Positions 34,937-42,414 of a stretch of DNA of 64,000 bases are shown one piece after another. This DNA comes from Cellulosilyticum lentocellum DSM 5427 (lineage in GTDB: Bacteria > Bacillota > Clostridia > Lachnospirales > Cellulosilyticaceae): positions 1,075,001-1,139,000 of the forward strand of contig NC_015275.1 of assembly GCF_000178835.2 (NCBI RefSeq), read 5' to 3'. The number at the start of each line of letters is the position of its first letter. Position 1 is the first letter of the stretch. The position numbers and the translations under genes are program-made. The notes beneath the pieces were generated by a model. That model was given only the letters and a program-made list of their open reading frames with translations, did no database searches and was not told where the DNA came from.

Positions 34937-35095
34937 ATGGCAGTACCAAAGTGTAAGGAATGTAAATACATGTATGGACCTAAATGCCCTAACCGAACTT
35001 ATAGGAGATGTGAGCATCCAGTAATTACATGCAGGTACATAAGAGGAAATGAGCATAGTACAAGTCCTAAGTGGTGTCCACTTAGAGATAAATAA
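34937..35095 (+). CDS. Small Cys-rich zinc-binding protein
   Basis: 52 residues: CKECKYMYGPKCPNRTYRRCEH, then C and WCPL. Six or more Cys suggest a zinc finger. The ATG at 34937 is set by AAGGAGTGAG; a longer frame has no site. Confidence 0.65.
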   Translation: MAVPKCKECKYMYGPKCPNRTYRRCEHPVITCRYIRGNEHSTSPKWCPLRDK

Positions 35096-35121
35096 AAGTG
35101 TTTTTTTAAAGGTGGGATAGC

Positions 35122-35319
35122 ATGGAACTTAATAGAAGTGATCTAAGAGTTTACGTTGATAGAGAGAAGTATAGTGAAAAGTATCCTCGTAAACTTAGAG
35201 AAAGTATTGTAACTGTTATTCATCAACCAACAGGAGTGAAAGTTACTAAGAGGGGAATGAGCCAACCTAAGTTATTTGATGAAGCAGTAGAAGAAATTAA
35301 ACAGTTAATACGTAAATAA
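35122..35319 (+). CDS. Small protein resembling the release-factor core without GGQ
   Basis: 65 residues. ESIVTVIHQPTGVKVTKRGMSQPKLFDEAV follows the spacing of V-x-I-x-H-x-PTG ... SQ ... A in the RF-1 domain, but the GGQ loop is absent. The similarity may be fortuitous. Confidence 0.5.
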   Translation: MELNRSDLRVYVDREKYSEKYPRKLRESIVTVIHQPTGVKVTKRGMSQPKLFDEAVEEIKQLIRK

Positions 35320-35344
35320 AATAACTTTTTGAAAGGGTGAGAAT

Positions 35345-35560
35345 ATGGCTGATATAAATACAGTAACAATCTGGATACTTGACGGAGAAACGGAGCTTAA
35401 AGAGTGTGACTATGTAGAGATAGAAACAAAAAGTGGAGAAAAAGTAAAAGGTGAAGTTTACATTTTGTACGATGACAGCATTCACATTGAAAGTGAGCAG
35501 CTTGGTGACAGCATAACAATTGACAAAGATAATATCAAATCAATAATACGTACAAATTAA
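35345..35560 (+). CDS. Small beta-barrel (Sm-like) protein, copy 1
   Basis: 71 residues: DYVEIETKSGEKVKGEVYIL, then DSITIDKDNIKSI, reads like a five-strand Sm-type barrel. It has a relative at 38846-39073 with the same order of strands. Function unknown. Confidence 0.55.
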   Translation: MADINTVTIWILDGETELKECDYVEIETKSGEKVKGEVYILYDDSIHIESEQLGDSITIDKDNIKSIIRTN

Positions 35561-35580
35561 TCTTTTAGTGAGGTGAGAGT

Positions 35581-35757
35581 ATGAAAAGGTATTTTGATCT
35601 ACAAGGACTACGACTTACAGCTGAGCTTGATATAGTGAATGGAAGTGATGCAGCTACAGCAGGTATAGATACATTCAAGAAGTATTTCAAGTGTGATGAT
35701 GTAAGAGAGGTTGATAGAGTTGAGTACAAGAGACTAAGTAAAGAGTATCAAGGATAG
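35581..35757 (+). CDS. Small hypothetical protein
   Basis: 58 residues (begins MKRYFDLQGLRLTAELDIV), with GSDAATAGIDTFKKYF. GTGAGGTGAGAG precedes the ATG. No family recognised. Confidence 0.55.
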   Translation: MKRYFDLQGLRLTAELDIVNGSDAATAGIDTFKKYFKCDDVREVDRVEYKRLSKEYQG

Positions 35758-35769
35758 AAGTAATGCAAA

Positions 35770-35847
35770 TTGACTTTTGTTTAAGTAAAAAATAAAAAGA
35801 AAAGGAGTAAAGAGGTTTGTCCGGACAATAAACAGCTGTTTACTCCT
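35770..35847 (+). promoter_or_regulatory. Structured control region before the cytosine methyltransferase gene
   Basis: A possible promoter (TTGACT 35770-35775, 17 bp, TAAAAA) precedes two abutting perfect palindromes, TTGTCCGGACAA (35817-35828) and TAAACAGCTGTTTA (35829-35842). Around them, AGGAGTAAA (35803-35811) can pair with TTTACTCCT (35839-35847), burying the only good Shine-Dalgarno sequence. It may be a DNA operator or an RNA switch. Confidence 0.5.
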
Positions 35848-35856
35848 GTGCTGAAA

Positions 35857-36471
35857 ATGAAGAGAGATATAATTTTAAGCTTATTTGACTTAACAGGGAA
35901 CTGGAGTAAACCTTACAGAGAAAATGGATTTGAGGTTATCCAAGTAGAGTTACAAATGGGTATAGACATACTTGATTGGAAGTATCATCTTATACCTAAA
36001 GAAAGAGTGTATGGTATTTTAGCAGCTTGTCCCTGTACAGACTTTTCATTAAGTGGTGCAAGGCATTTTGCTAGAAAGGATGCAGATGGGACTACAGCAA
36101 AAAGCATTGAATTAGTAAAGAAAACAATGGAGATAGTAGAATACTTTAAGCCTAAGTTTTGGGTTATAGAAAACCCAATGAGTAGGATACACAAACTTAA
36201 CCCAGAGCTAGGAGAGGTTAAATTCAAATTCAATCCATGTGATTTTGCAGGATATTTAGAGGGCGAAGAACAAGATGAAAATAGATACAATAAAATGACA
36301 TGGCTTTGGGGTGAGTTTAATACACCAGTAACTAAAAGAATTGAACCATTTTTTAAAGAATCTCCAATGTGGACAAGAACTAGTGCTACAGGCAAGAAAT
36401 TTAGAAATGCAAACGACAGATCAGCTACTCCTATGGGGTTTGCCTGGGCATTTTATGAAGCAAATCATTAA
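35857..36471 (+). CDS. Cytosine-5 DNA methyltransferase-like protein
   Basis: About 204 residues, shorter than full C5 methyltransferases. ILAACPCTDFSLSGARHF carries the catalytic P-C motif IV, and FWVIENPMSRI matches the E-N-(V/P) motif VI. The N-terminal SLFDLTGNWSKPYRENGFEVIQVEL corresponds to the SAM-binding motif I in altered form (no DxFxGxG). The target-recognition part is small. It could protect phage DNA from host restriction, with no restriction partner nearby. GTG 35848 or ATG 35857 may be the start; neither has a close site (see the leader). Confidence 0.68.
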   Translation: MKRDIILSLFDLTGNWSKPYRENGFEVIQVELQMGIDILDWKYHLIPKERVYGILAACPCTDFSLSGARHFARKDADGTTAKSIELVKKTMEIVEYFKPKFWVIENPMSRIHKLNPELGEVKFKFNPCDFAGYLEGEEQDENRYNKMTWLWGEFNTPVTKRIEPFFKESPMWTRTSATGKKFRNANDRSATPMGFAWAFYEANH

Positions 36472-36501
36472 TATTAACAAAATGAATTTTGGGTAAGAAC
36501 T

Positions 36502-36532
36502 TTGACAACTGAATATTGGTTAGTGGTATACT
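36502..36532 (+). promoter_or_regulatory. Independent promoter with 19-bp spacer for the 36.5-kb moron
   Basis: TTGACA (36502-36507), 19 bp, TATACT (36527-36532). The long spacer is the MerR-activated type. It would let this one gene be expressed from the prophage. Confidence 0.55.
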
Positions 36533-36552
36533 CTTCTAAAGGGGAGATGCGC

Positions 36553-36900
36553 ATGTTTAATGAGATATGTATATATGAGGCAAAAATCGATAAACAAGAA
36601 GAAATTGAATTGCTGATGAAAGAAGTTGCAGACTTTTATACAAGCCAACAAGGTGTAATTGAGGTAAAATATATTAAAAGAACACATAGACAGAAAGATT
36701 TTAATGCAGTTAAAGAAGGAGAACTACCTATTAGGTTAACGAAGAATGTAGGCAAAGTAACTTATGTTTTATATTGGGTAGTTGAGAATGAAGAGGTGCA
36801 TGCGAGAGTATCTAAGCTTGGATTAGAGCAATTTTACAAGAGATGGAACAGGTGCCTTACGACAATGCCCAAGATCATACTAGGAGAGAATATTGTATAA
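36553..36900 (+). CDS. Moron gene, possible antibiotic-biosynthesis-monooxygenase-like fold
   Basis: 115 residues. IYEAKIDKQEEIELLMKEVADFYTSQQGVIEVKYIKR resembles the first half of a dimeric alpha/beta barrel of the ABM type, but no catalytic residues can be named. GGGGAG fixes the ATG at 36553. The gene is boxed by its own promoter and a strong terminator, unlike all its neighbours, which is the signature of a lysogenic-conversion gene. Confidence 0.6.
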   Translation: MFNEICIYEAKIDKQEEIELLMKEVADFYTSQQGVIEVKYIKRTHRQKDFNAVKEGELPIRLTKNVGKVTYVLYWVVENEEVHARVSKLGLEQFYKRWNRCLTTMPKIILGENIV

Positions 36901-36941
36901 AGCGTTAAGTATCATATATAGTACAGTTATAATGGCAAAGT

Positions 36942-36978
36942 AAAAAACCACTAACTAATAAACAGTTGGTGGTTTTTT
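36942..36978 (+). terminator. Terminator of the 36.5-kb moron
   Basis: A 15-bp stem from AAAAAACCACTAACT and AGTTGGTGGTTTTTT with a 7-nt loop; T run included. Confidence 0.9.
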
Positions 36979-37015
36979 GTTTGAAAAAATAAGAATTTGA
37001 AAGGGTGATACGTAG

Positions 37016-37207
37016 ATGATGGTTGTAGTTGATGTACTTTGCAGGATGGACGATGAAGATGCAGTTCGTATTGTAAATAGTAGTGGTATACACATATATT
37101 ATGGTTCAGTAAAAGAATGTAAACGTGAATTTGATGAAACACATAGATTAGTAGTTGGGAGACTAAAACCAAAAGAAAATGTAATGCTGATAGAGACAAT
37201 GATATAA
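37016..37207 (+). CDS. Small hypothetical protein
   Basis: 63 residues (MMVVVDVLCRMDDEDAVRIV), no recognised family. AAGGGTG eight bases before the ATG. Confidence 0.55.
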   Translation: MMVVVDVLCRMDDEDAVRIVNSSGIHIYYGSVKECKREFDETHRLVVGRLKPKENVMLIETMI

Positions 37208-37234
37208 AATCCAAAATTGTAAAGGAGAAAGAGT

Positions 37235-37462
37235 ATGAATAAAGATAGATTAATAGTATGGATAGTAGAAGAAATTGTAGATGATATGGAAAATCAAGAT
37301 GCAGCAAAAGAGTTATTGGAAAAAGACGAGGTTAACGATTTCTTAGATGATATTTCACAAAAGATAGGTGACGCACTTTCTGAAATTGAGAACATACAAG
37401 GAATAGATGTAATTGATGAATGTAAGGAAAAACTTAATGAAGTTATAAAAATGCTTTACTAA
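37235..37462 (+). CDS. Small acidic helical protein
   Basis: 75 residues, strongly acidic (WIVEEIVDDMENQDAAKELL). AAAGGAG upstream. Acidic small phage proteins often bind host factors; nothing here shows which. Confidence 0.55.
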   Translation: MNKDRLIVWIVEEIVDDMENQDAAKELLEKDEVNDFLDDISQKIGDALSEIENIQGIDVIDECKEKLNEVIKMLY

Positions 37463-37495
37463 TTAAAATCAGAGATTGTTAAAGGAGTTGATAAT

Positions 37496-37669
37496 ATGAA
37501 GGCTAAAGATTTAGCAGAAAAGTTGTTGGAGTACCAAGACTTTGATGTACAGTTTAATTTTACAGATGGGTTTTCAAAGTTCCCAAATGTTAGACATTTT
37601 AAAGTTACAGGGATTTCTGATATTGGGCATAGTGATAAAGTTTTAATTCTTGACGGTGTAGAAGATTAA
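37496..37669 (+). CDS. Small hypothetical protein
   Basis: 57 residues: helical start (MKAKDLAEKLLEYQDFDVQF) then a beta-rich part ending KVLILDGVED. AAAGGAG before the ATG. This layout (AKDLAEKLLEYPDxxV) is frequent in small phage proteins of unknown role. Confidence 0.6.
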   Translation: MKAKDLAEKLLEYQDFDVQFNFTDGFSKFPNVRHFKVTGISDIGHSDKVLILDGVED

Positions 37670-37699
37670 CAAATATAAGTTTTGGAAGGTGAAAAGATT

Positions 37700-37870
37700 A
37701 TGGAGTCAATTAAATGTAGATGTGGTAGCACAAATATGGCAATGATGAAAAAGAAAGCATCAACTCAAACAGGTTTATATTGTAAAGACTGTGGTCAATG
37801 GCAAAAATGGTTAGGTAAAAAGGAAATTAATAAACTAATACTTAATGGAATTGAAATGAAAGAAGTGTAA
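37700..37870 (+). CDS. Small zinc-ribbon protein
   Basis: 56 residues. C-x-C (KCRCGSTNM) and YCKDCGQWQKW form a zinc ribbon. The ATG at 37700 is set by GGAAGGTG. Confidence 0.6.
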   Translation: MESIKCRCGSTNMAMMKKKASTQTGLYCKDCGQWQKWLGKKEINKLILNGIEMKEV

Positions 37871-37894
37871 CAAATCTGATTTTGGGAGGTACAC

Positions 37895-38125
37895 ATGGAA
37901 GCATTTTTAAAGTTTTTCAATAGCATAGCTGATGATAACGGATTTAATTTAGAAGTGTATTATTCAAGCATTGTGGACTGGAGTATTAAAGTAGGATATA
38001 AATGCACTAATAAGAATCACGGAGAAACTGTTATTGATGTACAAGATTGCGATATGGAGTTTGCTTTTGCAAAAGCACAGGTTCAATTAAAAGAATGGAT
38101 GATTAAAAATAAAGGTGGGTATTAA
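37895..38125 (+). CDS. Small hypothetical protein
   Basis: 76 residues, alpha/beta (FNLEVYYSSIVDWSIKVGY, then MEFAFAKAQVQLKEWM). GGGAGG upstream. No recognised family. Confidence 0.55.
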   Translation: MEAFLKFFNSIADDNGFNLEVYYSSIVDWSIKVGYKCTNKNHGETVIDVQDCDMEFAFAKAQVQLKEWMIKNKGGY

Positions 38126-38175
38126 ATACATGGGTGCTGGCTTAGGTTGGCACCTTCTACATAGGAGGAAATACA

Positions 38176-38817
38176 TTGGATAAATACATGAGTATTATTA
38201 CTAACTTTGGATGCCATGGAAAGTGTCCGTACTGCATAGTTAGAGAAAATGGCATAGATGTGCCAGAAACAACATTAGAAGGACTCGATTCTTTACTAAC
38301 AAGATATGTAGAAAACGATTGTAATTTTATTTCTCTATCTGGTGGTGGTGATCCATTGCATGAATTTAGACAACACATGGACTATTACATGAAGTTATTT
38401 AAGCTTACAAGAGCGTTAGACATACCGCTAGAAATGCACACTAGTTACCTGGATGCTGGATTTGCCTTCCCAGTAGAAGAATTTAGTAGGGTTGTATATC
38501 ATCTTAGAGATATAAATAAACTCAATAATGTTGATAAGTTCGGGATGGAGATTGTAAGAGTTGTTTTTGTAGTTACAGAAGAAATGACAGTTAAAGATAT
38601 TGATTACATTCAAATGTTTGTAGAGGAATCAGATAAGATTAGTGAGTTGAGTTTTAGACAAATGGTCGGTCCAAACTTTGAAACTCAATACTGGTTACAT
38701 GATTACCTTAAACAAGGACATGAAGAGGGGAAATGGCATTACATAGAGCAGAATGATTATAACTTATACTACGTGAATGGACAGGTGTACGAGAAGTTTT
38801 CGGATATACACAAGTAA
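38176..38817 (+). CDS. Phage radical SAM protein
   Basis: 213 residues. The C-x3-C-x2-C iron-sulfur motif is CHGKCPYC in IITNFGCHGKCPYCIV; FISLSGGGDPL is the SAM-binding GGE-like strand. No C-terminal Cys cluster (SPASM) is present. It is short for the fold, close to organic-radical activases and small phage radical SAM enzymes. The substrate could be a nucleotide, tRNA or peptide; the sequence does not say. TTG start behind AGGAGG. Confidence 0.78.
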   Translation: MDKYMSIITNFGCHGKCPYCIVRENGIDVPETTLEGLDSLLTRYVENDCNFISLSGGGDPLHEFRQHMDYYMKLFKLTRALDIPLEMHTSYLDAGFAFPVEEFSRVVYHLRDINKLNNVDKFGMEIVRVVFVVTEEMTVKDIDYIQMFVEESDKISELSFRQMVGPNFETQYWLHDYLKQGHEEGKWHYIEQNDYNLYYVNGQVYEKFSDIHK

Positions 38818-38845
38818 TCAAATTCGACTTTTAGGAGTGAAAAGT

Positions 38846-39073
38846 ATGATAAACGAAGAAAACGTTATTTTCTTTAAAACAGGACAGAATGAAGAAATAA
38901 TCAGAAAGGGTAATATTGTAGAAATAATTACACCTGTAGGACAAGATAATATTACTGGTAGGGTCACAAGTTTCAGTAATGGTCAAATTTATCTTGACTG
39001 TAGCGAGCTATATAATGCAGATTTGAAAGTTCTAAATTTTAACGAGGTTAGGAGCATTGAAGTTGTAAAATAA
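38846..39073 (+). CDS. Small beta-barrel (Sm-like) protein, copy 2
   Basis: 75 residues: GNIVEIITPVGQDNITGRV, then LKVLNFNEVRSIEVV, the same strand order as 35345-35560. The ATG at 38846 follows TTAGGAGTG. Confidence 0.5.
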   Translation: MINEENVIFFKTGQNEEIIRKGNIVEIITPVGQDNITGRVTSFSNGQIYLDCSELYNADLKVLNFNEVRSIEVVK

Positions 39074-39256
39074 TTAATTTATAACAGCTAGTGGTAAACA
39101 ACTTGGGGAAGTTAAATATTACTAGTTAGGAGATTTAAAATGAGTAGAATATTTATTTATATTTACTTATAATTATTCATTTAAATAGCTACTAAAATGC
39201 TGTAAAAATGGTTAAAAAATAGAACAGGTTTTTGAACAACAAAACTGTTAGTTTTA

Positions 39257-39441
39257 TAACAGCAAAAGTAACAGCAAAGCAGTGTGAAAAGTAACAAGCT
39301 TTACACTATGGCTATCATACAGTTTTAGGCTACTACATAACAGCAGAATGACAGCAAGTTAACAGCAATTATAACAACAAAGTAACAGCAAAACTACACA
39401 GAACTTGACAGAAAGTTGACACAAACAAGAATGTAAAGAAT
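39257..39441. repeat. Second, non-coding iteron block
   Basis: Cores TAACAGCAAA or close variants lie at 39257, 39269, then 39338, 39349, 39360, 39372 and 39383, at 11-12-bp steps. At 39417-39441 there is a 25-base exact copy of 31878-31902 from the initiator gene, followed by AT-rich DNA. So the whole origin layout (iterons, spacer, AT region) is present twice. Confidence 0.75.
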
Positions 39442-39458
39442 AAATAATAAAATAATAT

Positions 39459-39480
39459 GTGCATTTCATGCACGCTTTTT
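39459..39480 (+). terminator. Terminator before the late regulator gene
   Basis: GTGCAT-TTC-ATGCAC followed by GCTTTTT. It should end early transcription. Confidence 0.75.
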
Positions 39481-39505
39481 ATAAAAATTGTGAGGTGACT
39501 TATAT

Positions 39506-39910
39506 TTGACTATTAAACAAAAATTGCAAAGATATGCAAACTTACTAGACCAAGCAAGAGAATTAGAATATAGAATAGCAGAAATAAAAGAGCACATGAC
39601 TAGCGTAAGCAGTACTAACTTTGATAACATGCCTATATGCCATGGGAATAATGATAAGCTTACAGAAGCATTATGTAAGTTAAAAGACCTAAGAGATAAG
39701 TATATTGAATTATGGGGGAAAGTAGCCGAGGAGGAGTTAGAAGTAATAGACATGATTAGCAAGCTAGACTATCAAGAACAGAAGCTAATAAGATTGCATT
39801 ACATTGATTGTAAGCCATTAGAAGAGATATCCTGTATACTAGGATATACATACAGGCATACATCTAGGATATACAAGAGAATCTATGAAAAGCTAGAAAA
39901 GATGTCCTAG
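39506..39910 (+). CDS. DUF1492-type late transcription regulator (sigma-region-4-like)
   Basis: 134 residues. An N-terminal coiled coil (LLDQARELEYRIAEIKEHM) and a C-terminal sigma-70-region-4-like HTH: MISKLDYQEQKLIRLHYIDCKPLEEISCILGYTYRHTSRIYKRIYEKL. In Firmicute phages such proteins sit just before the terminase genes and switch on late transcription. TTG start behind GTGAGGTGAC; a terminator follows. Confidence 0.8.
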   Translation: MTIKQKLQRYANLLDQARELEYRIAEIKEHMTSVSSTNFDNMPICHGNNDKLTEALCKLKDLRDKYIELWGKVAEEELEVIDMISKLDYQEQKLIRLHYIDCKPLEEISCILGYTYRHTSRIYKRIYEKLEKMS

Positions 39911-40002
39911 CATGTCCTATGCATATATGCTAGTATTATATTATAAAGAATCTAGCAAGAGCTAGTGAAGATCTATTTAATAAATATCTAACTAAACAAT
40001 AG

Positions 40003-40033
40003 AGGTACTCAATCGCAGAGTATCTCTTTTTTA
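40003..40033 (+). terminator. Terminator after the late regulator
   Basis: GAGGTACTC pairs with GAGTATCTC (one G-U), loop AATCGCA-like, then TTTTTT. Confidence 0.88.
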
Positions 40034-40055
40034 TTTCAAGAAAGGATGTGAGCAA

Positions 40056-40475
40056 ATGGCAAGAGAATACAAGCGAGGTTATAAACAAGATAAGCCACGT
40101 AATGCAGACGGTACGTTTGCTTACTGTGAAGAGTTAGAGCAAAGACAAATAGACATGATCCATGAACTTATAAGCAACGGAGGACACAAGACTAAAGCAT
40201 GTGAGACATTAGGTATTCCTAGAAGTACTTTGTACAAGTGGCTAGATAATGAGAAGTTTAAGAAAGCTTATCAAACAGCATGTGAAAGATTGTACGAGGA
40301 AGGATTGTCGGATGCTATTAAAACTACGTTAAAGCTGATGAAGTGTCAAGATAGCAGAACAGCATTAAAGGCTTGTGAGAACATTATGAAGCTAAATGGA
40401 TACTTAGACACGAAAGTAGACGTAACGCAAAACCCTAGCGAAATTGTTATCACACTGGCGGACAGTAACGATTAG
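40056..40475 (+). CDS. terS: Terminase small subunit
   Basis: 139 residues. A helix-turn-helix (NGGHKTKACETLGIPRSTLYKWLDNEKFKKAYQ) near residue 50 recognises the packaging site; the helical C-terminus (AIKTTLKLMKCQDSRTALKACENIM) is for oligomerisation. ATG behind AAAGGATGTGAG. The large subunit follows 690 bases later, after a non-coding stretch and the Prp-like gene. Confidence 0.83.
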   Translation: MAREYKRGYKQDKPRNADGTFAYCEELEQRQIDMIHELISNGGHKTKACETLGIPRSTLYKWLDNEKFKKAYQTACERLYEEGLSDAIKTTLKLMKCQDSRTALKACENIMKLNGYLDTKVDVTQNPSEIVITLADSND

Positions 40476-40535
40476 ATGTTACGTAACTCTTCGCGATAGC
40501 TTTCTTTAGCGAATAGTAACATAAAGAATATGAAA

Positions 40536-40575
40536 GAGTGTAGCCTTTGATAGTCATTGGTTGCGCTCTTTTATT
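40536..40575 (+). terminator. Terminator after terS
   Basis: GAGTGTAGCC pairs with GGTTGCGCTC (with G-U pairs), then TTTTATT. A second inverted repeat (ATGTTAC ... GTAACAT, 40478-40522) precedes it. Confidence 0.6.
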
Positions 40576-40873
40576 ATGTTTAGCACACTATGAATTAGTT
40601 TTCGTTTTTATCGTTTTAATATAAAAGTAACACTGCTACTAAACAAAATAGCATATTGGCGAAGATGGTGTGTGCGTAGATGGGGTACACCACCCTTGAC
40701 ATATGACTGGGGCGGGCGAATAGTTGCTCAAAATATTTTTACACAAAAATAACCCTAGCTATCACGCTCGTACAAGTGCCTTAGTATTTACCCTAACATC
40801 TGAACATTGAACACTATAAAACGTCTATACGACGCTCACAATTAGCGAGAGACACGAAAGAAGGTGATACATT
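40576..40873. other. Non-coding region between terS and the Prp-like gene, with a GC-rich block
   Basis: About 300 bases without a supportable gene. The part at about 40655-40725 is clearly richer in G and C than its surroundings (GGGGTACACCACCC, then ACTGGGGCGGGCG) and contains a small inverted repeat TGGTGT/ACACCA. Its place between the terminase genes makes it a candidate packaging (cos or pac) site; no cut can be located. Confidence 0.4.
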
Positions 40874-41173
40874 ATGATAACAGCAATTATACGAGATGAT
40901 GGCTTTAGAATATATGGCCATGCTTGTTATGCTCCTAGTGGCCAAGATGTGGTGTGTGCTGGGGTGAGTGCTTTAATTGGTGCAGCCTTGCAGATGCTTG
41001 ATTGGATGATTAACGAGCAGGACAAAACTAAAGGATTAATAGATGTTACAGTGAGCAATAGTAATTATGGTGACAGGTTAGACGCTGTTATTTTAATGCT
41101 ATATTACGGACTATTAAACATACAACAACAGTACTCGAACTATCTAAGCGTGGTGATTGACACATGGAATTAA
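40874..41173 (+). CDS. prp: Prp-like cysteine protease encoded by the phage
   Basis: 99 residues, the size of ribosomal-processing protease Prp. GHACYAPSGQDVVCAGVSALIG gives catalytic His16 and Cys28, 12 residues apart as in host Prp. Host Prp removes the N-terminal extension of ribosomal protein L27 after LQFF, and in some staphylococcal phages also trims scaffold and capsid. Here the scaffold and major capsid proteins both carry that motif, so this protease probably matures the phage head. ATG behind AAAGAAGGTG; it overlaps the large terminase gene by ten bases. Confidence 0.85.
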   Translation: MITAIIRDDGFRIYGHACYAPSGQDVVCAGVSALIGAALQMLDWMINEQDKTKGLIDVTVSNSNYGDRLDAVILMLYYGLLNIQQQYSNYLSVVIDTWN

Positions 41174-42402
41174 AACTAGACCCACAAATATTCAATGATG
41201 CTTATTTGCCTTACTTGTTCGACTACTCTCACCGTTATGAGTGCTACTATGGTGGTGCCGGTTCCGGTAAGTCGCACTTTGTTTGGCAAAAGCTAGTTCT
41301 TAAAGCTCTTAAGAGTAAGAGAAAAATACTTGTAGTGAGAAAAGTAGGCAATACTCATAGAGATAGTACTTTTCAAATGTTAAAAGATACCCTTAGTTTT
41401 TTTAAGATTTACGATCAATGCAAAGTGAATAAAACAGATATGACTATAGAGCTGATGAACGGCTCTATTTTTATTTTCAAGGGTATGGATGATGACCAAA
41501 AAATAAAGTCTATTGCTAACATAACTGATATTTTCTATGAAGAGGTTACAGAGGGTGCACTTGATGAGGTATCTCAACTTGATTTACGTCTAAGAGCAAA
41601 AGTTGATAATTTACAAATGTACTTTGCCTTTAACCCTGTAAGTAAAGATAACTTTGTGTACAAGTACTTTCACAGAGATGACCCTGATACTACTCCGAGT
41701 AATATGTTCGTGCTTAAGACTACATTTAAGGACAATAAATTCTTACCACAGTCTTACATTGACTCATTAATGGCTATGAAAGATAGCAATCCAATCTATT
41801 ACAAAATCTATGTAGAAGGTGACTTTGCTACACTTGATAAGCTTATATTTGCCTATGAGATTAAAGACTTTGATTGGCGTGAGAAGCTTAAAACTGGAAT
41901 CGCTTGTTTTGGCATGGACTTTGGATATACTAATGACCCCGCTGCATTCAGTGCCTTTGTAGTAAATGAAGATCAGCGTGAGATATGGATATTTGATGAA
42001 ATATACAAAAAGGGACTATTGAATAATCAATTAGCTGCTGAAATCATATATCATGGTTTTCAAAAAGAAGTTATTACAGCAGATTGTCAAGACCAACAAA
42101 GTATAGATGAACTTAGAACACAGTATGGTATAAGTCGAATTAAAAGAAGTTGGAAAGGTAAAGGGTCAGTACTTCAAGGTATACAGTACATTCAACAATT
42201 CAAGATATATGTGCTTCCTAGCTGTGAAAATCACATTATGGAGTTTAGCAATTACAGTTGGAAGAAGAATAAACAAACAGGTGAGTATACTAATGAACCG
42301 ATTGATAAATTTAATCACTTAATGGACGCTATGAGATATGGTATTCAGAAGGTGAGAAAAGGTAAAGTTAAAACGCTTAATAAAGCAGTATTAGGATTGT
42401 AA
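41164..42402 (+). CDS. terL: Terminase large subunit
   Basis: 412 residues. ATPase with Walker A GGAGSGKS (YYGGAGSGKSHFVW), the adenine/coupling region VVRKVGNTHRDSTF, and Walker B ITDIFYEEV. The RNase H-like nuclease follows with FGMDFGYTNDPAAFSAF and EVITADCQDQQSIDEL; both acidic motifs are present. This is the PBSX/phage terminase family that packages DNA into the prohead. Confidence 0.95.
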   Translation: MELKLDPQIFNDAYLPYLFDYSHRYECYYGGAGSGKSHFVWQKLVLKALKSKRKILVVRKVGNTHRDSTFQMLKDTLSFFKIYDQCKVNKTDMTIELMNGSIFIFKGMDDDQKIKSIANITDIFYEEVTEGALDEVSQLDLRLRAKVDNLQMYFAFNPVSKDNFVYKYFHRDDPDTTPSNMFVLKTTFKDNKFLPQSYIDSLMAMKDSNPIYYKIYVEGDFATLDKLIFAYEIKDFDWREKLKTGIACFGMDFGYTNDPAAFSAFVVNEDQREIWIFDEIYKKGLLNNQLAAEIIYHGFQKEVITADCQDQQSIDELRTQYGISRIKRSWKGKGSVLQGIQYIQQFKIYVLPSCENHIMEFSNYSWKKNKQTGEYTNEPIDKFNHLMDAMRYGIQKVRKGKVKTLNKAVLGL

Positions 42403-42414
42403 AGGAGGTGACAA

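Larger units (their letters stand above)
39074..39505. other. 432-base non-coding region between early and late genes
   Basis: No ORF with support beyond a 10-codon one at 39139. It contains a second iteron block (39257-39392), a 25-base sequence shared with the initiator gene and a terminator, and separates the early from the late transcription units. Confidence 0.7.

Noticed and set aside
38176-38817. Assignment of the radical SAM protein as QueE
   Set aside because: QueE-type enzymes and the other deazaguanine genes are not matched here; no queC/queD/queF neighbour is present.
39139-39171. Short ORF behind AGGAG in the non-coding iteron region
   Set aside because: Only ten codons of Ile/Tyr-rich sequence; not enough to support a gene.
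40696-40724. TTGACA with AATAGT at 17 bp in the GC-rich block
   Set aside because: The -10 is poor and the block is unlike the promoters elsewhere in the window; better left as a possible packaging site.
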